Shown: positions 1 to 9,677 of the stretch, piece after piece
Layout of the letters: every line of letters starts with the position of its first letter
Numbering within the stretch: the first letter of the stretch is position 1
Source of the DNA: Chryseobacterium defluvii
GTDB taxonomy: Bacteria > Bacteroidota > Bacteroidia > Flavobacteriales > Weeksellaceae
Length of the DNA: 64,000 nucleotides
Assembly: GCF_003634775.1 (NCBI RefSeq)
Contig: NZ_RBXB01000001.1
Location: forward strand, 248,001-312,000
Reading direction: 5' to 3'
The notes under the pieces: generated by a model
Told to the model about the DNA's origin: nothing
What the model saw: only the letters and a program-made list of their open reading frames with translations
The model's database searches: none
Translations under genes and position numbers: made by a program

Positions 1-1532
1 AGGTTTCTAAAGTAGAGCTTTCTCAATATAAAGCTTATGATCAGAAAAGTGATAAAGCAGATCTGCCTCTTTATCTGATTAATAAAAATAATTCGAACTA
101 CGGATTTCAGTTTAAAGATAAAACAGGGAAAGTGATCAATACCAAAGATTTGGTATTCTCTCCGACAGTTAACGGAAACTCAGTGACCATGACCGCTAAT
201 TACGGCGGTGCTGTTATCCAGTTTATCTATACATTACTTCCGAAATACACCCTAGATTTTAAAGTAAGAACCCAGGGACTTGCCAAGGTTACTTCTGATA
301 CAAAAGCAGATTTCATCTGGAACTATAATGTAAGAAACTTAGAAAAGGGTAGATCCCAGGAGCAGTCACACTCGGAATTTTCTTATGCATTCAATAATTA
401 TAAGGATTATGATTACGATGCAAGAACAACTATGGATGAGCCGGAGGAAACTTTAAACTGGATAGGAGTAAAACAGCAGTTTTTCTCATCAATCATTGAA
501 GCTAAGACCGGATTTACACAAAGTAAAGGAAGTCAGGAAAATGTGGAAGAAGGAGAATATCTGAAGAAATTCAATTACGAAGGTTTTGTTCAGATGACCG
601 GGAATGAATTGAACCAGGATTTTTCATGGTATTTCATGCCGTTGGATCTGCCTTTATTGAAATCTTATGATAAAAACTTTGATGAAATTTTACCATTAGG
701 CTGGTCGTTTATCGGATCCATGAACCGTTGGTTCTTTATGCCGATGTATAACTTTATTTCTTCTTGGGGAGTTACTGCAGGCTGGGCTATTTTCATATTG
801 ACAATCATTGTAAAGCTTATCCTGTCGCCAATTATGTACAAACAGCATAAATTGAGTGCGATGATGAGAGTGATCCGTCCTGAAATTGATGAGGTGAATG
901 CCAAATTGAAAGATGCAGACCCGATGAAGAAGCAACAGGCGACTATGGAAGTGTACAGAAAAGCAGGTGTCAATCAAATGGCAGGTTGTTTGCCGGCATT
1001 GGTGCAAATCCCGATTTTCTATGCCTTATTCCGTTTCTTCCCGAACTTTATAGATTTAAGAGGGGAGGGCTTCTGGTTTGCAAAAGACTTAACTGCTTAT
1101 GATGATCTCATTAAGTTACCATTTAACATTCCTTTCTTAGGCGATCATTTAAGTGTGTTCGCGTTGGCATGTACGGTGGTAATCCTTATTTATACCATTA
1201 TGACTTCAGGAAATATTCAGCAGCCACAACAGGAAGGAATGCCGAACATGAAAGTATTAATGTATATCTTCCCGATTACATTCCTGTTCTTCCTGAATAC
1301 ATCTGCATCCGGTTTATCTTGGTATTATTTTGTATCAAATGCCATCAATATTTTAATTATCCTTGTTATTAAATACTGGATTTTGGATGAGAAAAAGATT
1401 CACGCACAAATTCAGGCTAATAAAGAAAAGCCAAAAGCGGAAGGAAAGTTCCAAAAGAGAATGAGAGAAATGATGGAGAAAGCTCAGGAGCAACAGAAAA
1501 TGACAGAGCAGCAAAGAAATAAAAAGAAATAA
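1..1532 (+). CDS. yidC: Membrane protein insertase YidC (5' end missing)
   Basis: The reading frame is already open at the left edge, so this is the C-terminal part of the gene; the GTG near 132 is internal. The visible part starts in the large periplasmic domain of Gram-negative YidC and continues into the conserved 60-kDa inner-membrane insertase domain, starting about 'SSWGVTAGWAIFILTIIVK' and including the segments 'AGCLPALVQIPIFYALFRFF' and 'MYIFPITFLFFLNTSASGL'. It ends in a lysine-rich cytoplasmic tail, as expected for ribosome contact. The protein inserts and folds inner-membrane proteins, alone or with SecYEG. A strong hairpin terminator follows directly. The family call is secure; only the N-terminus is unseen. 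Confidence 0.95.
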   Translation, partial: VSKVELSQYKAYDQKSDKADLPLYLINKNNSNYGFQFKDKTGKVINTKDLVFSPTVNGNSVTMTANYGGAVIQFIYTLLPKYTLDFKVRTQGLAKVTSDTKADFIWNYNVRNLEKGRSQEQSHSEFSYAFNNYKDYDYDARTTMDEPEETLNWIGVKQQFFSSIIEAKTGFTQSKGSQENVEEGEYLKKFNYEGFVQMTGNELNQDFSWYFMPLDLPLLKSYDKNFDEILPLGWSFIGSMNRWFFMPMYNFISSWGVTAGWAIFILTIIVKLILSPIMYKQHKLSAMMRVIRPEIDEVNAKLKDADPMKKQQATMEVYRKAGVNQMAGCLPALVQIPIFYALFRFFPNFIDLRGEGFWFAKDLTAYDDLIKLPFNIPFLGDHLSVFALACTVVILIYTIMTSGNIQQPQQEGMPNMKVLMYIFPITFLFFLNTSASGLSWYYFVSNAINILIILVIKYWILDEKKIHAQIQANKEKPKAEGKFQKRMREMMEKAQEQQKMTEQQRNKKK

Positions 1533-1545
1533 CATATCATAACAG

Positions 1546-1580
1546 AAAGAGAAGCAAATTATTGCTTCTCTTTTTTATTT
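1546..1580 (+). terminator. Rho-independent terminator after yidC
   Basis: A 12-bp inverted repeat (1546-1557 with 1562-1573, loop ATTA) is followed by a T run, 14 nt past the yidC stop. It lies between convergent yidC and rnhB and may serve both. Confidence 0.85.
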
Positions 1581-1639
1581 AGAGGGATTTTAAATTTCAT
1601 TTCTGAAGGCTGTAAAATCATAATTCAAATTTGAAAAAT

Positions 1640-2224
1640 TTAATCGTATTCAAGCCTGAAGGATCTTCTGTGATATTTGGTAGGACCATGCTTCGAAAGC
1701 GCTTCCTGATGCAGTTTGGTTGCATACCCAAAGTTTGTATTCCAGCCATACTGCGGGAATTCATCATGCAACCTAATCATCAATCTATCTCTGTAGTTCT
1801 TTGCTAAAATAGATGCTGCAGCGATAGATAATACTTTAGCATCGCCTTTTATAATACATTGATGGGGAATATAATTATAGGGATGGAATCTATTTCCGTC
1901 TACTAAAATAAGTTCCGGCCTTATAGTTAATTGATCTAATGCTTTATGCATCGCATGTATGCTGGCGTTCAATATATTGTGCTGGTCTATGAACTCTGCA
2001 GGAAGTTCAGCAATGGCATAGCTTTTAACATTATCTTTAATGTAGTCATCCAATTGCATACGGGTCTGAAAATTTAACTTTTTGGAATCATTAACTAAAC
2101 TTTGCTTAAAATTATCACCTAAAATGACAGCTGCAGCCACCACAGGACCACTTAAACAGCCTCTTCCTACCTCATCGCACCCTGCTTCGATGTAATTATC
2201 CGTCCATTTCTTTAACAAATCCAT
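1640..2224 (-). CDS. rnhB: Ribonuclease HII
   Basis: RNase HII cleaves the RNA strand of RNA-DNA hybrids and starts removal of single ribonucleotides from DNA. The N-terminal motif 'AGCDEVGRGCLSGPVVAAAV' holds the first catalytic Asp and Glu, 'LILVDGN' gives the next Asp, and 'SIAAASILAKNYRD' is the family signature. About 194 aa is normal for bacterial RnhB. I chose the ATG at 2224; a TTG four codons upstream (2236) is also in frame but less likely. A perfect TAnnTTTG -7 box on the minus strand (2255-2248) lies just upstream. The gene is convergent with yidC. Confidence 0.93.
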   Translation of the reverse strand: MDLLKKWTDNYIEAGCDEVGRGCLSGPVVAAAVILGDNFKQSLVNDSKKLNFQTRMQLDDYIKDNVKSYAIAELPAEFIDQHNILNASIHAMHKALDQLTIRPELILVDGNRFHPYNYIPHQCIIKGDAKVLSIAAASILAKNYRDRLMIRLHDEFPQYGWNTNFGYATKLHQEALSKHGPTKYHRRSFRLEYD

Positions 2225-2247
2225 AAATTTTAACAATTTCCCTCATA

Positions 2248-2255
2248 CAAAATTA
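2248..2255 (-). promoter_or_regulatory. Candidate -7 box for rnhB
   Basis: TAATTTTG on the minus strand fits the Bacteroidetes -7 consensus TAnnTTTG. No convincing -33 TTTG at the usual ~19-bp spacing was found, so support is partial. Confidence 0.35.
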
Positions 2256-2358
2256 ACAATATTTCAACAATTATGGAAAAAATAATAATTTTTTGGGTTT
2301 TTGTTTTGTGTTTTTAAGAAAGTTTTACAAATTTGTACTAAGCAAAAATTAATTTGAT

Positions 2359-5300
2359 ATGAAGAAACTAACAGCAGGTGTGCTTACGTTAGTGTTATCT
2401 TCTTCTTTAGCTGTGGCCAATGCCCAGGAAACGAAGAATGACACAGTAAAAACACAAGACATTGAAGGTGTAGTCGTTACCGCGCTCGGTATTAAAAGAG
2501 AAAAGAAAGCTCTTGGATATTCTTCTCAGGAAGTGAAAGGAGAAGATATCAGTAAAGCTCCTACTACAAACTTTCTTAATAACTTGTCGGGAAAAGTTGC
2601 CGGTTTGGATATTAAGCAGGGAACTAACTTTGGTGGATCTACGAATGTTGTATTGCGTGGATACAAATCAATTTTAGGAGATAACCAGGCTTTATTTGTA
2701 GTAGATGGGGTTCCTATTATCAATAGTAATATCAACTCAACTGATCAAAAAACAGCAAGAGGTGGATATGACTATGGTAATACGGCTTCAGATATTAATC
2801 CCAATGATATCGAAACCCTTAACGTACTCAAAGGGGCTGCTGCAACAGCACTTTATGGTTCTCGTGCTCAAAATGGGGCAATTATCATTACAACAAAAAA
2901 AGGAAGTAAAAGAAATAAAGGAGTAGGCGTTGAGTATAGCTCATCTTTTACTGTTTCTTTTGTAGATAAAACTACATTCCCTGAATATCAAACAGAATAT
3001 GGGCAGGGATACTTAGGACAAGGATTTGGAAGTTACCAAGGTTTCCCAAGAGTTTCATTTGGACATGATGCTTCCTATGGGCCAAAATATGATGGAAGTC
3101 TTGTTTGGCAATATGATGCTTTCATTCCCGGATCTCCAACATTTGGACAAAGAACAGCTTGGGAAGTTGCTAAAAATGGCCCAATTGAATTCTTTAATGT
3201 TGGGACAAACACTGTAAATAATATTTCCTTAAATGGCGGAAACGATGTTGCAACATACAGATTCTCTTATGGAAATACGTATGCAACGGACATTATGCCG
3301 AACAGTAAATTGAATAAGAACAATTTTGCTGGTAATGCGAGTTACAAGTTTACAGATAAATTAACGGCTAATTTATATGCTAACTTTATTACTCAGAGAA
3401 CTCAGGGAAGAAGCACAACAGGATATAGTGACAACATTATGTCCAATTTCAGACAATGGTGGGCTACTAACGTAGATTTGAAAGAACAGGAAGCGTTGTA
3501 TAATATGTCTCATCAGAACTATACCTGGAATATTAAGAGTGTTTCGGATATCAGACCACAATATTGGGATAACCCGTATTTCAAAGTATATGAAAACTAT
3601 CAAACTGACTCCAGAGACAGGTTAGCAGTAAATGCAAGCTTAAATTATGACCTTACTCCGGATATTAGCTTAATGGGTAGAGTGGGTAGAGACGGGTATA
3701 CAATGAAAGTGGAAGAAAGGAGAGCTGTAGGTTCAGTAGCGGCCCCATTCGGATTGAACGATGTAGACCAGCCTTCAGGTTATGCGGTATCTAATTATAA
3801 TGTTTCCGAGACCAACTATGATTTCTTGGCAACATATAAAAAGACATTGAATGATTTTAATATCAATGCCTTATTAGGAACGAACTTAAACGTTCAATCT
3901 AATGAGATCAATCAGCAATCGACTTCCGGGGGATTATTAATTCCTGGATTATATACCATAAGTAACTCGGTATCTACACCGGCACTACCATTCCTTTCCG
4001 AAACAGAAAAAAGAATATTCGGCGTATTTGCTCAGGCATCTTTAGGGTATAAAAACACTTACTATTTAGAAGGAACCATCAGAAGAGATCAGTCAAGTGC
4101 TTTACCTGATGATAACAATGTTTATTGGTATCCATCAGTATCGGGAAGTTTAGTGTTCTCTAATTTAATTAAGCAACCGTGGTTGTCTTTTGGTAAAGTG
4201 AGAGCTGCGTATGCTCAGGTAGGATCAGATACAAATGCTAACTTATTATCAAATGTATATCTGGCTCAAAACCCATTCTTATCATCAATGTATGCTTACA
4301 ATACCATTGCTAAGAATAAAGATCTTAAGCCTCAACGACTTGATAACATAGAACTAGGTGCAAATATGGAGTTCTTCAAAAACAGATTAGGTTTTGATGT
4401 TGCTTGGTTCAAAAATAAAGCATTTGATCAGATTCTTGCATTACCGGTATCTACGGGAACAGGTTCTGGAAGCCAGTATAAAAATGCAGGAACATTGGAA
4501 ACAAAAGGATTTGAAATTTCAGGACATGTAGTTCCAGTTAAAACTTCAGATTTTACATGGAATATTGATGTAAACTGGTCTAACCCTAACACTAAAGTAG
4601 TGGAACTAGCTCCTGGTATTGAAAATATCCAATTAGGATCTTTACAGGGAGGAGTTTCTATTAACGCGCCTTTAAATCAGGATTATGGAACAATCTGGGG
4701 CGCCGATTTTGTATATGCTAACGGCCAGAAAGTTGTTGGTGAAAATGGAGCTTACTTATCTACAGATTCATCAGATAAAAATCTTGGATCATTCCAGGCA
4801 AAATGGATGGGTGGTTTAAGAAACAGCTTGACTTATAAAAATCTATCATTCAGCTTCTTAATTGACGTGAAACAAGGAGGAAAAGTATTCTCTCTAGACC
4901 AATATTATGGGTATGGAACAGGTTTATATCCTGATTCAGTAGGATTGAATGATTTAGGAAATCCTATCAGAAATACATTGGCTAATGGAGGAGGAGTTAT
5001 TCTTCCGGGAGTAATGGTTGATCCTAATAACCCTAATAATTATATTGTAAATACCACAAGACTAGACAAATCTCAATCCAGCCAGGTGTTAGGAACTGAC
5101 CCACCACCAGCAGCGTTTGTATATGATGCAAGTTTTGTTAAATTAAGAGAAGTTGCTATAAGCTATAAATTACCTAGCAGTGTATTAGCCTCCACATTTT
5201 TGAGAGACTTAACTGTGGGATTGGTAGGAACTAACCTATGGATCATTCATAAGAATTTACCATATGCAGATCCGGAAGCTGGATTATCTTCAGGAAATAT

Positions 5301-5370
5301 CCAGGGATATCAGTCTGGGCCAATGCCGGCAACACGTAACATCGCATTTACTTTAAAAGCTAACTTCTAA
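2359..5370 (+). CDS. SusC/RagA-family TonB-linked outer-membrane transporter
   Basis: A 1003-aa outer-membrane protein with an N-terminal signal peptide ending near 'VANAQ'. Shortly after comes a TonB-box-like 'IEGVVVTALGI', then the plug domain ('LNNLSGKVAGLDI', 'VLRGYKSILGDNQALFVVDG', 'NVLKGAAATALYGSRA'). The rest is a 22-strand-type barrel with the SusC-specific ending. It lacks the N-terminal carboxypeptidase-regulatory-like domain that many SusC proteins carry. SusC proteins import large nutrients (glycans, peptides) with a SusD lid, powered by TonB-ExbBD. The SusD gene follows after 11 nt. No adjacent glycosidase or peptidase gene shows the substrate. Confidence 0.93.
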   Translation: MKKLTAGVLTLVLSSSLAVANAQETKNDTVKTQDIEGVVVTALGIKREKKALGYSSQEVKGEDISKAPTTNFLNNLSGKVAGLDIKQGTNFGGSTNVVLRGYKSILGDNQALFVVDGVPIINSNINSTDQKTARGGYDYGNTASDINPNDIETLNVLKGAAATALYGSRAQNGAIIITTKKGSKRNKGVGVEYSSSFTVSFVDKTTFPEYQTEYGQGYLGQGFGSYQGFPRVSFGHDASYGPKYDGSLVWQYDAFIPGSPTFGQRTAWEVAKNGPIEFFNVGTNTVNNISLNGGNDVATYRFSYGNTYATDIMPNSKLNKNNFAGNASYKFTDKLTANLYANFITQRTQGRSTTGYSDNIMSNFRQWWATNVDLKEQEALYNMSHQNYTWNIKSVSDIRPQYWDNPYFKVYENYQTDSRDRLAVNASLNYDLTPDISLMGRVGRDGYTMKVEERRAVGSVAAPFGLNDVDQPSGYAVSNYNVSETNYDFLATYKKTLNDFNINALLGTNLNVQSNEINQQSTSGGLLIPGLYTISNSVSTPALPFLSETEKRIFGVFAQASLGYKNTYYLEGTIRRDQSSALPDDNNVYWYPSVSGSLVFSNLIKQPWLSFGKVRAAYAQVGSDTNANLLSNVYLAQNPFLSSMYAYNTIAKNKDLKPQRLDNIELGANMEFFKNRLGFDVAWFKNKAFDQILALPVSTGTGSGSQYKNAGTLETKGFEISGHVVPVKTSDFTWNIDVNWSNPNTKVVELAPGIENIQLGSLQGGVSINAPLNQDYGTIWGADFVYANGQKVVGENGAYLSTDSSDKNLGSFQAKWMGGLRNSLTYKNLSFSFLIDVKQGGKVFSLDQYYGYGTGLYPDSVGLNDLGNPIRNTLANGGGVILPGVMVDPNNPNNYIVNTTRLDKSQSSQVLGTDPPPAAFVYDASFVKLREVAISYKLPSSVLASTFLRDLTVGLVGTNLWIIHKNLPYADPEAGLSSGNIQGYQSGPMPATRNIAFTLKANF

Positions 5371-5381
5371 ACGAGAAAAAA

Positions 5382-6818
5382 ATGAAAAAAATATTAATAG
5401 GTACCCTATTTTCGATGTTGGTGCTGAACAGCTGCGCTGACGAAAGTATCAACGAAGATCCACATAGTGCATATACTACAACTGCTGAGTCTGTAGTATC
5501 ATATGCTCAAAAATCTTTAGCTGATTATGTTAATACCCCGAGTGTTAACGAAAATAACTTCAGATTAACCATGCAATATTGGCAGGAAACAACTTATGTT
5601 AACGAAAGTAACTATGATTTTGTTAACAGAAATGTTTCCAATAATATCTGGACAGACAATTATGTTCAGGTACTTAACAATCTGAATAAGGCTAAAGAAC
5701 TTACAGAAAGCTATAGTCCTACGGCTGCAGAAATATCAACATGGCCTGTAACCAAGAAAAATCGATTAGCTATTATTGATTTAATGATGGTGTACACTTA
5801 CCAGAATATGGTAGATACATTTGGTAATGTCCCTTATAGCCAGGCATTACAATTGGAGGCTTTTCCTCTTCCTGCGTATGATGATGCTGCAACAATCTAT
5901 AGCTCATTAATCCAAAGAGCAAAAACGGATGTACAATCACTTGCTACAGGAAGTTCTTTTGGTGCCGGAGATTACTATTATCAAGGAAATATTGCTAAAT
6001 GGAAAAAATTTGGTAATTCCTTATTATTAAAATTAGGTATTGCGATTGCTGACTCTAATCCTTCGTTGGCACAATCTACTGTTACTGATGCTATTGCAGG
6101 CGGAGTATTTACTTCATCAGCAGATAACTGTCAATTACCATATCAGGCAGCTTCTCCGAACTATAATCCATTATATGATGCATTAGTAGCAAGTGGAAGG
6201 GATGATTATATTGCTGCAAAGCCGTTTGTTGATTTCTTATTAGCAAATAATGACCCTAGAATTTCATCTTACTATCAATTAAACGAAGATGATGAATATG
6301 TTGGGCAAGTGGTAGGACAACCGGGAGAAGTAGATGTATTTTCCAGAATTGGAGAATTCGCTCATGAGCCAACTCACCCTGGAACTATCATGAACTATAC
6401 GGAAGTAGCATTCTATCTTGCTGAAGCTGCTGCTAGATGGGGAACTTCAGTTCCTGCAACTGCTTATGCAACTGCAGTTCAAGCATCAATGGATGAGTGG
6501 GGTGTTTCTGCTGTAGATGCTACTGCTTATTTAGCTGCGCATCCTTATAATGCTGCTAACTGGAAGCAATCTATAGGTTTACAGGCATGGGCTGCATTAT
6601 TTAACCAGGGGCAAACTTCTTGGAACTTCTATAGAAGATTAGATTATCCTGTATTACAGGCATCTGCTACAGCTGCTCCTGAAGCTGGTGGTAAAGTTCC
6701 TGTAAGAATGACTTACCCTGTAAGAGAACAGTCTGTAAATGGAACTAACTGGGCTGCTGCTTCATCAGCAATTGGTGGAGATAAATTAACAACAAAACTG
6801 TTCTGGGATAAATTCTAA
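5382..6818 (+). CDS. SusD/RagB-family nutrient-binding outer-membrane lipoprotein
   Basis: A 478-aa lipoprotein. The signal peptide ends in a lipobox-like 'LVLNSC', with Cys as the lipidated residue followed by an acidic 'ADES' stretch, which favours outer-membrane surface export in Bacteroidetes. The helical TPR-like SusD fold is suggested by segments such as 'VLNNLNKAKEL' and 'MVYTYQNMVDTFGNVPYSQAL' and by a C-terminal 'NWKQSIGLQAWAALFNQGQ' region followed by 'RRLDYP'. It would form the lid over the SusC channel encoded just upstream; the two are co-transcribed with 11 nt between them. The short length and these motifs suggest the SusD/RagB-like subgroup. Substrate unknown. A terminator hairpin follows. 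Confidence 0.9.
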   Translation: MKKILIGTLFSMLVLNSCADESINEDPHSAYTTTAESVVSYAQKSLADYVNTPSVNENNFRLTMQYWQETTYVNESNYDFVNRNVSNNIWTDNYVQVLNNLNKAKELTESYSPTAAEISTWPVTKKNRLAIIDLMMVYTYQNMVDTFGNVPYSQALQLEAFPLPAYDDAATIYSSLIQRAKTDVQSLATGSSFGAGDYYYQGNIAKWKKFGNSLLLKLGIAIADSNPSLAQSTVTDAIAGGVFTSSADNCQLPYQAASPNYNPLYDALVASGRDDYIAAKPFVDFLLANNDPRISSYYQLNEDDEYVGQVVGQPGEVDVFSRIGEFAHEPTHPGTIMNYTEVAFYLAEAAARWGTSVPATAYATAVQASMDEWGVSAVDATAYLAAHPYNAANWKQSIGLQAWAALFNQGQTSWNFYRRLDYPVLQASATAAPEAGGKVPVRMTYPVREQSVNGTNWAAASSAIGGDKLTTKLFWDKF

Positions 6819-6843
6819 TTCTAAAGCAGATATATAAACTGTA

Positions 6844-6868
6844 AACCGCCTTCGGGCGGTTTTTTTAT
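6844..6868 (+). terminator. Rho-independent terminator after the SusCD pair
   Basis: The GC-rich hairpin AACCGCC-TTCG-GGCGGTT (6844-6861) is followed by seven or more T. A UUCG tetraloop makes it very stable. Confidence 0.92.
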
Positions 6869-6873
6869 TTCCG

Positions 6874-6881
6874 TATATTTG
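6874..6881 (+). promoter_or_regulatory. Candidate -7 box for argS
   Basis: TATATTTG matches TAnnTTTG perfectly and lies 54 nt before the argS ATG. The only -33-like sequence at 19-bp spacing is TTCG (6851-6854) inside the upstream terminator loop. Confidence 0.45.
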
Positions 6882-6935
6882 TATTTCCAAAAAGCAGGCA
6901 ATTTCATATGCCTTTCAAAAACGAATATAAAATAC

Positions 6936-8702
6936 ATGAATATTAAAGATATCATAGAAGAAAAACTTTCGGGGATTATTTTAAATGTGTACCAGTTAAA
7001 AGATATTAATCTGGAAGTTCAGGAAAATAAAACCGAATTTGAAGGTGATTTTACAATCGTAACCTTCTCATTGGTAAAACAGCTTAAGAAAAATCCTGAA
7101 AGCATAGGTATTGAATTAGGAGAATCTTTGACCGCCCAAACTGATCTGGTTGAAAGTTTCAATGTGGTAAAAGGTTTCCTTAATATTAAAATCAATAACC
7201 AGTTTTTTGTAGACAACTTCAGATCATTACATGATAGTTTTTCAAAAATTGAAAGAAAGAATTCAACCGTAATGGTGGAATATTCTTCTCCGAATACCAA
7301 CAAGCCTTTGCACTTGGGACATATCAGAAATAACCTGTTAGGATTTTCGGTAGCTCAGATTTTGAAAGAAGCGGGATATGATGTGATTAAAACTCAGATC
7401 ATCAATGACAGAGGAATTCATATCTGTAAATCGATGTTGGCCTGGGAAAAATTCGGGAATGGAGAAACACCGGAAGCAACCCATATAAAAGGAGATAAGT
7501 TTGTCGGAAACTACTATGTGGAATTTGATAAAAATTACAAAAAAGAAATTTCAGAACTGGTTGAGCGGGGAGTTGCAGAAGAGCAAGCTAAAAAAGAGGC
7601 GCCGGTGATGAAGGAAGCTCAGAAAATGCTTTTGGACTGGGAAAATGAAGATGAGAAAGTGAGAAACCTTTGGAATGAAATGAATTCTTGGGTATATAAA
7701 GGTTTTAATGAAACGTATAAAAGATTAGGAGTAGATTTTGATCAGGTTCAGTACGAAAGCAATACTTATTTATTAGGAAAAGATCTAATCCAGGAAGGAC
7801 TGGATAAAGGTGTATTATATCAAAAAGAAGACGGATCGGTTTGGTGTGACTTAACGGATGAAGGCCTTGATCAAAAGCTTTTATTACGTTCAGACGGAAC
7901 ATCCGTATACATGACTCAGGATTTGGGAACTGCTGTAGAGCGTTTTAAAGATAATGATATTCAAAAGCTGATTTATACGGTAGGAAATGAGCAGGATTAC
8001 CATTTCCAGGTTTTATTTAAAATTCTTAAAAAATTAGGCTATTCTTGGGCCGATCAGTTATTCCATTTATCATATGGAATGGTAGAGCTTCCGGAAGGAA
8101 AAATGAAATCCCGTGAAGGAACCGTAGTAGATGCGGATGATCTGATGCAGGAAATGTATGAAACAGCAAAATCGAAAGCACAGGAATTAGGAAAGCTGGA
8201 AAATCTTTCAGAGGAAGAAAAAGAAGCTTCTTACGAAACCGTAGGTCTGGGAGCATTGAAATATTTCATGCTGAAAGTAGATCCTAAAAAGAAAATGTTA
8301 TTCAATCCTGCGGAAAGTATTGAGTTTAATGGAAATACAGGACCATTCATTCAGTATACTTATGCTCGTATTCAATCTTTGCTTACAAAAGCAAGTTATG
8401 AACATACAGAAGTTTCCAAGATAGATATCAATGAATATGAGAAAGAGCTGATCATGTTGTTAGCCAATTACAAAACCGTTGTAGAGAAAGCTGCGGAAGC
8501 TTTAAGTCCTGCTTTGGTTGCCAATTATGTATATGATTTAGTGAAATCGTATAACTCGTTCTATCAAAATCAAGATACACCGATTGTAAAGCTTGAGGAC
8601 GAGAATCTGAAGCAATTCCGTTTGAACTTATCGGATTTAACAGCCAAAACAATAAAAAAATCCTTGGAATTACTGGGAATAGGAACCGTAAACAGAATGT
8701 AA
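6936..8702 (+). CDS. argS: Arginyl-tRNA synthetase
   Basis: This class I aminoacyl-tRNA synthetase charges tRNA-Arg with arginine in the cytosol. At 588 aa it has the usual length. The N-terminal additional domain is followed by 'NTNKPLHLGHIRNN', the HIGH motif near residue 126. 'GKMKSREGT' near residue 390 stands in the KMSKS position, a replacement normal for ArgRS. The C-terminal DALR anticodon-binding domain contains 'TGPFIQYTYARIQSLL', and the protein ends '...GIGTVNRM'. An upstream TTG (6879) is in frame, but the ATG at 6936 gives the canonical N-terminus and follows a good -7 box. The gene is a single unit between two terminators. Confidence 0.96.
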   Translation: MNIKDIIEEKLSGIILNVYQLKDINLEVQENKTEFEGDFTIVTFSLVKQLKKNPESIGIELGESLTAQTDLVESFNVVKGFLNIKINNQFFVDNFRSLHDSFSKIERKNSTVMVEYSSPNTNKPLHLGHIRNNLLGFSVAQILKEAGYDVIKTQIINDRGIHICKSMLAWEKFGNGETPEATHIKGDKFVGNYYVEFDKNYKKEISELVERGVAEEQAKKEAPVMKEAQKMLLDWENEDEKVRNLWNEMNSWVYKGFNETYKRLGVDFDQVQYESNTYLLGKDLIQEGLDKGVLYQKEDGSVWCDLTDEGLDQKLLLRSDGTSVYMTQDLGTAVERFKDNDIQKLIYTVGNEQDYHFQVLFKILKKLGYSWADQLFHLSYGMVELPEGKMKSREGTVVDADDLMQEMYETAKSKAQELGKLENLSEEEKEASYETVGLGALKYFMLKVDPKKKMLFNPAESIEFNGNTGPFIQYTYARIQSLLTKASYEHTEVSKIDINEYEKELIMLLANYKTVVEKAAEALSPALVANYVYDLVKSYNSFYQNQDTPIVKLEDENLKQFRLNLSDLTAKTIKKSLELLGIGTVNRM

Positions 8703-8709
8703 AAATAGA

Positions 8710-8738
8710 ACCTCCTGAATTCAGGAGGTTTTTTTATT
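8710..8738 (+). terminator. Terminator between convergent argS and yihY
   Basis: A perfect 22-bp palindrome built on AACCTCCTGAA/TTCAGGAGGTT (8710-8731) is followed by a T run on the plus strand; an A-rich stretch on the other side makes it possibly two-way. Confidence 0.9.
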
Positions 8739-8746
8739 CAAATCAT

Positions 8747-9676
8747 TCATGATTGTGAGGTTGGGTTTTTATGACTTTCGACGTACAATTTTGCCTTACT
8801 CCATTTGGCATGTTTGGAAGGGGTTATTTTATATCCTTTTCTATAAGTATATATTTTAGTAAACTCCGCACCGAAAAATATCAGCATACACGAATAATTG
8901 ATCCACATCATAATCAAAATCACAGTTCCGGCAGCTCCGAAAGGTGAAGTAGGCTTGAACTGTCCAAAATAAAGGCTTAATAAAAACTTACCCAGTGTAA
9001 ATAATAAAGTTGTCAGAAAAGCTCCTCTCCATACAGGCTGCCAATTCATCTTCACATCCGGGAGCACTTTAAACATCAGAGCAAACAGCAACATAACAAC
9101 TCCAAAACCTATAATAAAGTTCACGGTCTCAACAAACATATAGGTTTCAAAGCCGAAATAACTGGTGATCCAATTATTAAACAGACTGATGAATGAAGAT
9201 AAGATCATGGTGATCATCAGCAAAAAACCAAGGATCAGGATCATTCCCAAAGAATTAGCTCTGTCCAGCAGAAATTTGACGAATGCTTTTTTCGGGGCAG
9301 ATTCCACATCCCAAAGTGTATTCAAAGAATGTTGCAATTGAAAAAACAGGGTAGTGGAACCGAACACAAGAGATCCTATTCCCACAATTTTCATAAAAAC
9401 GTTTTCTTTATCAATCAGGGCTCCTGCAATCATATTTTCTATACTTTTGGCCGCATCCGACCCCATAATTCCGCTGATCTGGTTGCTGATTTCTCCCTGT
9501 ATCGCTTCTTCACCGAAAAAATATCCGGCAATCCAGATGATGATAATTAAAAGTCCGGGAATAGAAAATATGGCATAATAGGCCAAACTCGCCGAATCTC
9601 TCGAGGCATAAGAATCATTCCACTCTGTGAATGTATCTTTTAAGACTTCCCAGAAAAATTTTGCCCTGCTGATCAT
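8747..9676 (-). CDS. YihY/BrkB-family inner-membrane protein
   Basis: A 309-aa integral membrane protein with the family hallmarks 'SRDSASLAYYAIFSIPGLLI' near the N-terminus, a series of hydrophobic helices, and a late 'GAAGTVILIMMWINYSCMLI'. The family was once mis-annotated as ribonuclease BN; its role is not firmly known. I chose the ATG at 9676, one base after the tamL stop; an in-frame TTG at 9700 would extend into tamL. The close coupling suggests co-transcription with tamB and tamL and a possible envelope role, but that is inference. Confidence 0.85.
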   Translation of the reverse strand: MISRAKFFWEVLKDTFTEWNDSYASRDSASLAYYAIFSIPGLLIIIIWIAGYFFGEEAIQGEISNQISGIMGSDAAKSIENMIAGALIDKENVFMKIVGIGSLVFGSTTLFFQLQHSLNTLWDVESAPKKAFVKFLLDRANSLGMILILGFLLMITMILSSFISLFNNWITSYFGFETYMFVETVNFIIGFGVVMLLFALMFKVLPDVKMNWQPVWRGAFLTTLLFTLGKFLLSLYFGQFKPTSPFGAAGTVILIMMWINYSCMLIFFGAEFTKIYTYRKGYKITPSKHAKWSKAKLYVESHKNPTSQS

Positions 9677-9677
9677 G

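Noticed and set aside
1169-1372. 67-codon plus-strand ORF inside yidC
   Set aside because: Out of frame with the clearly conserved insertase domain; Tyr/Ile-rich shadow with no start context.
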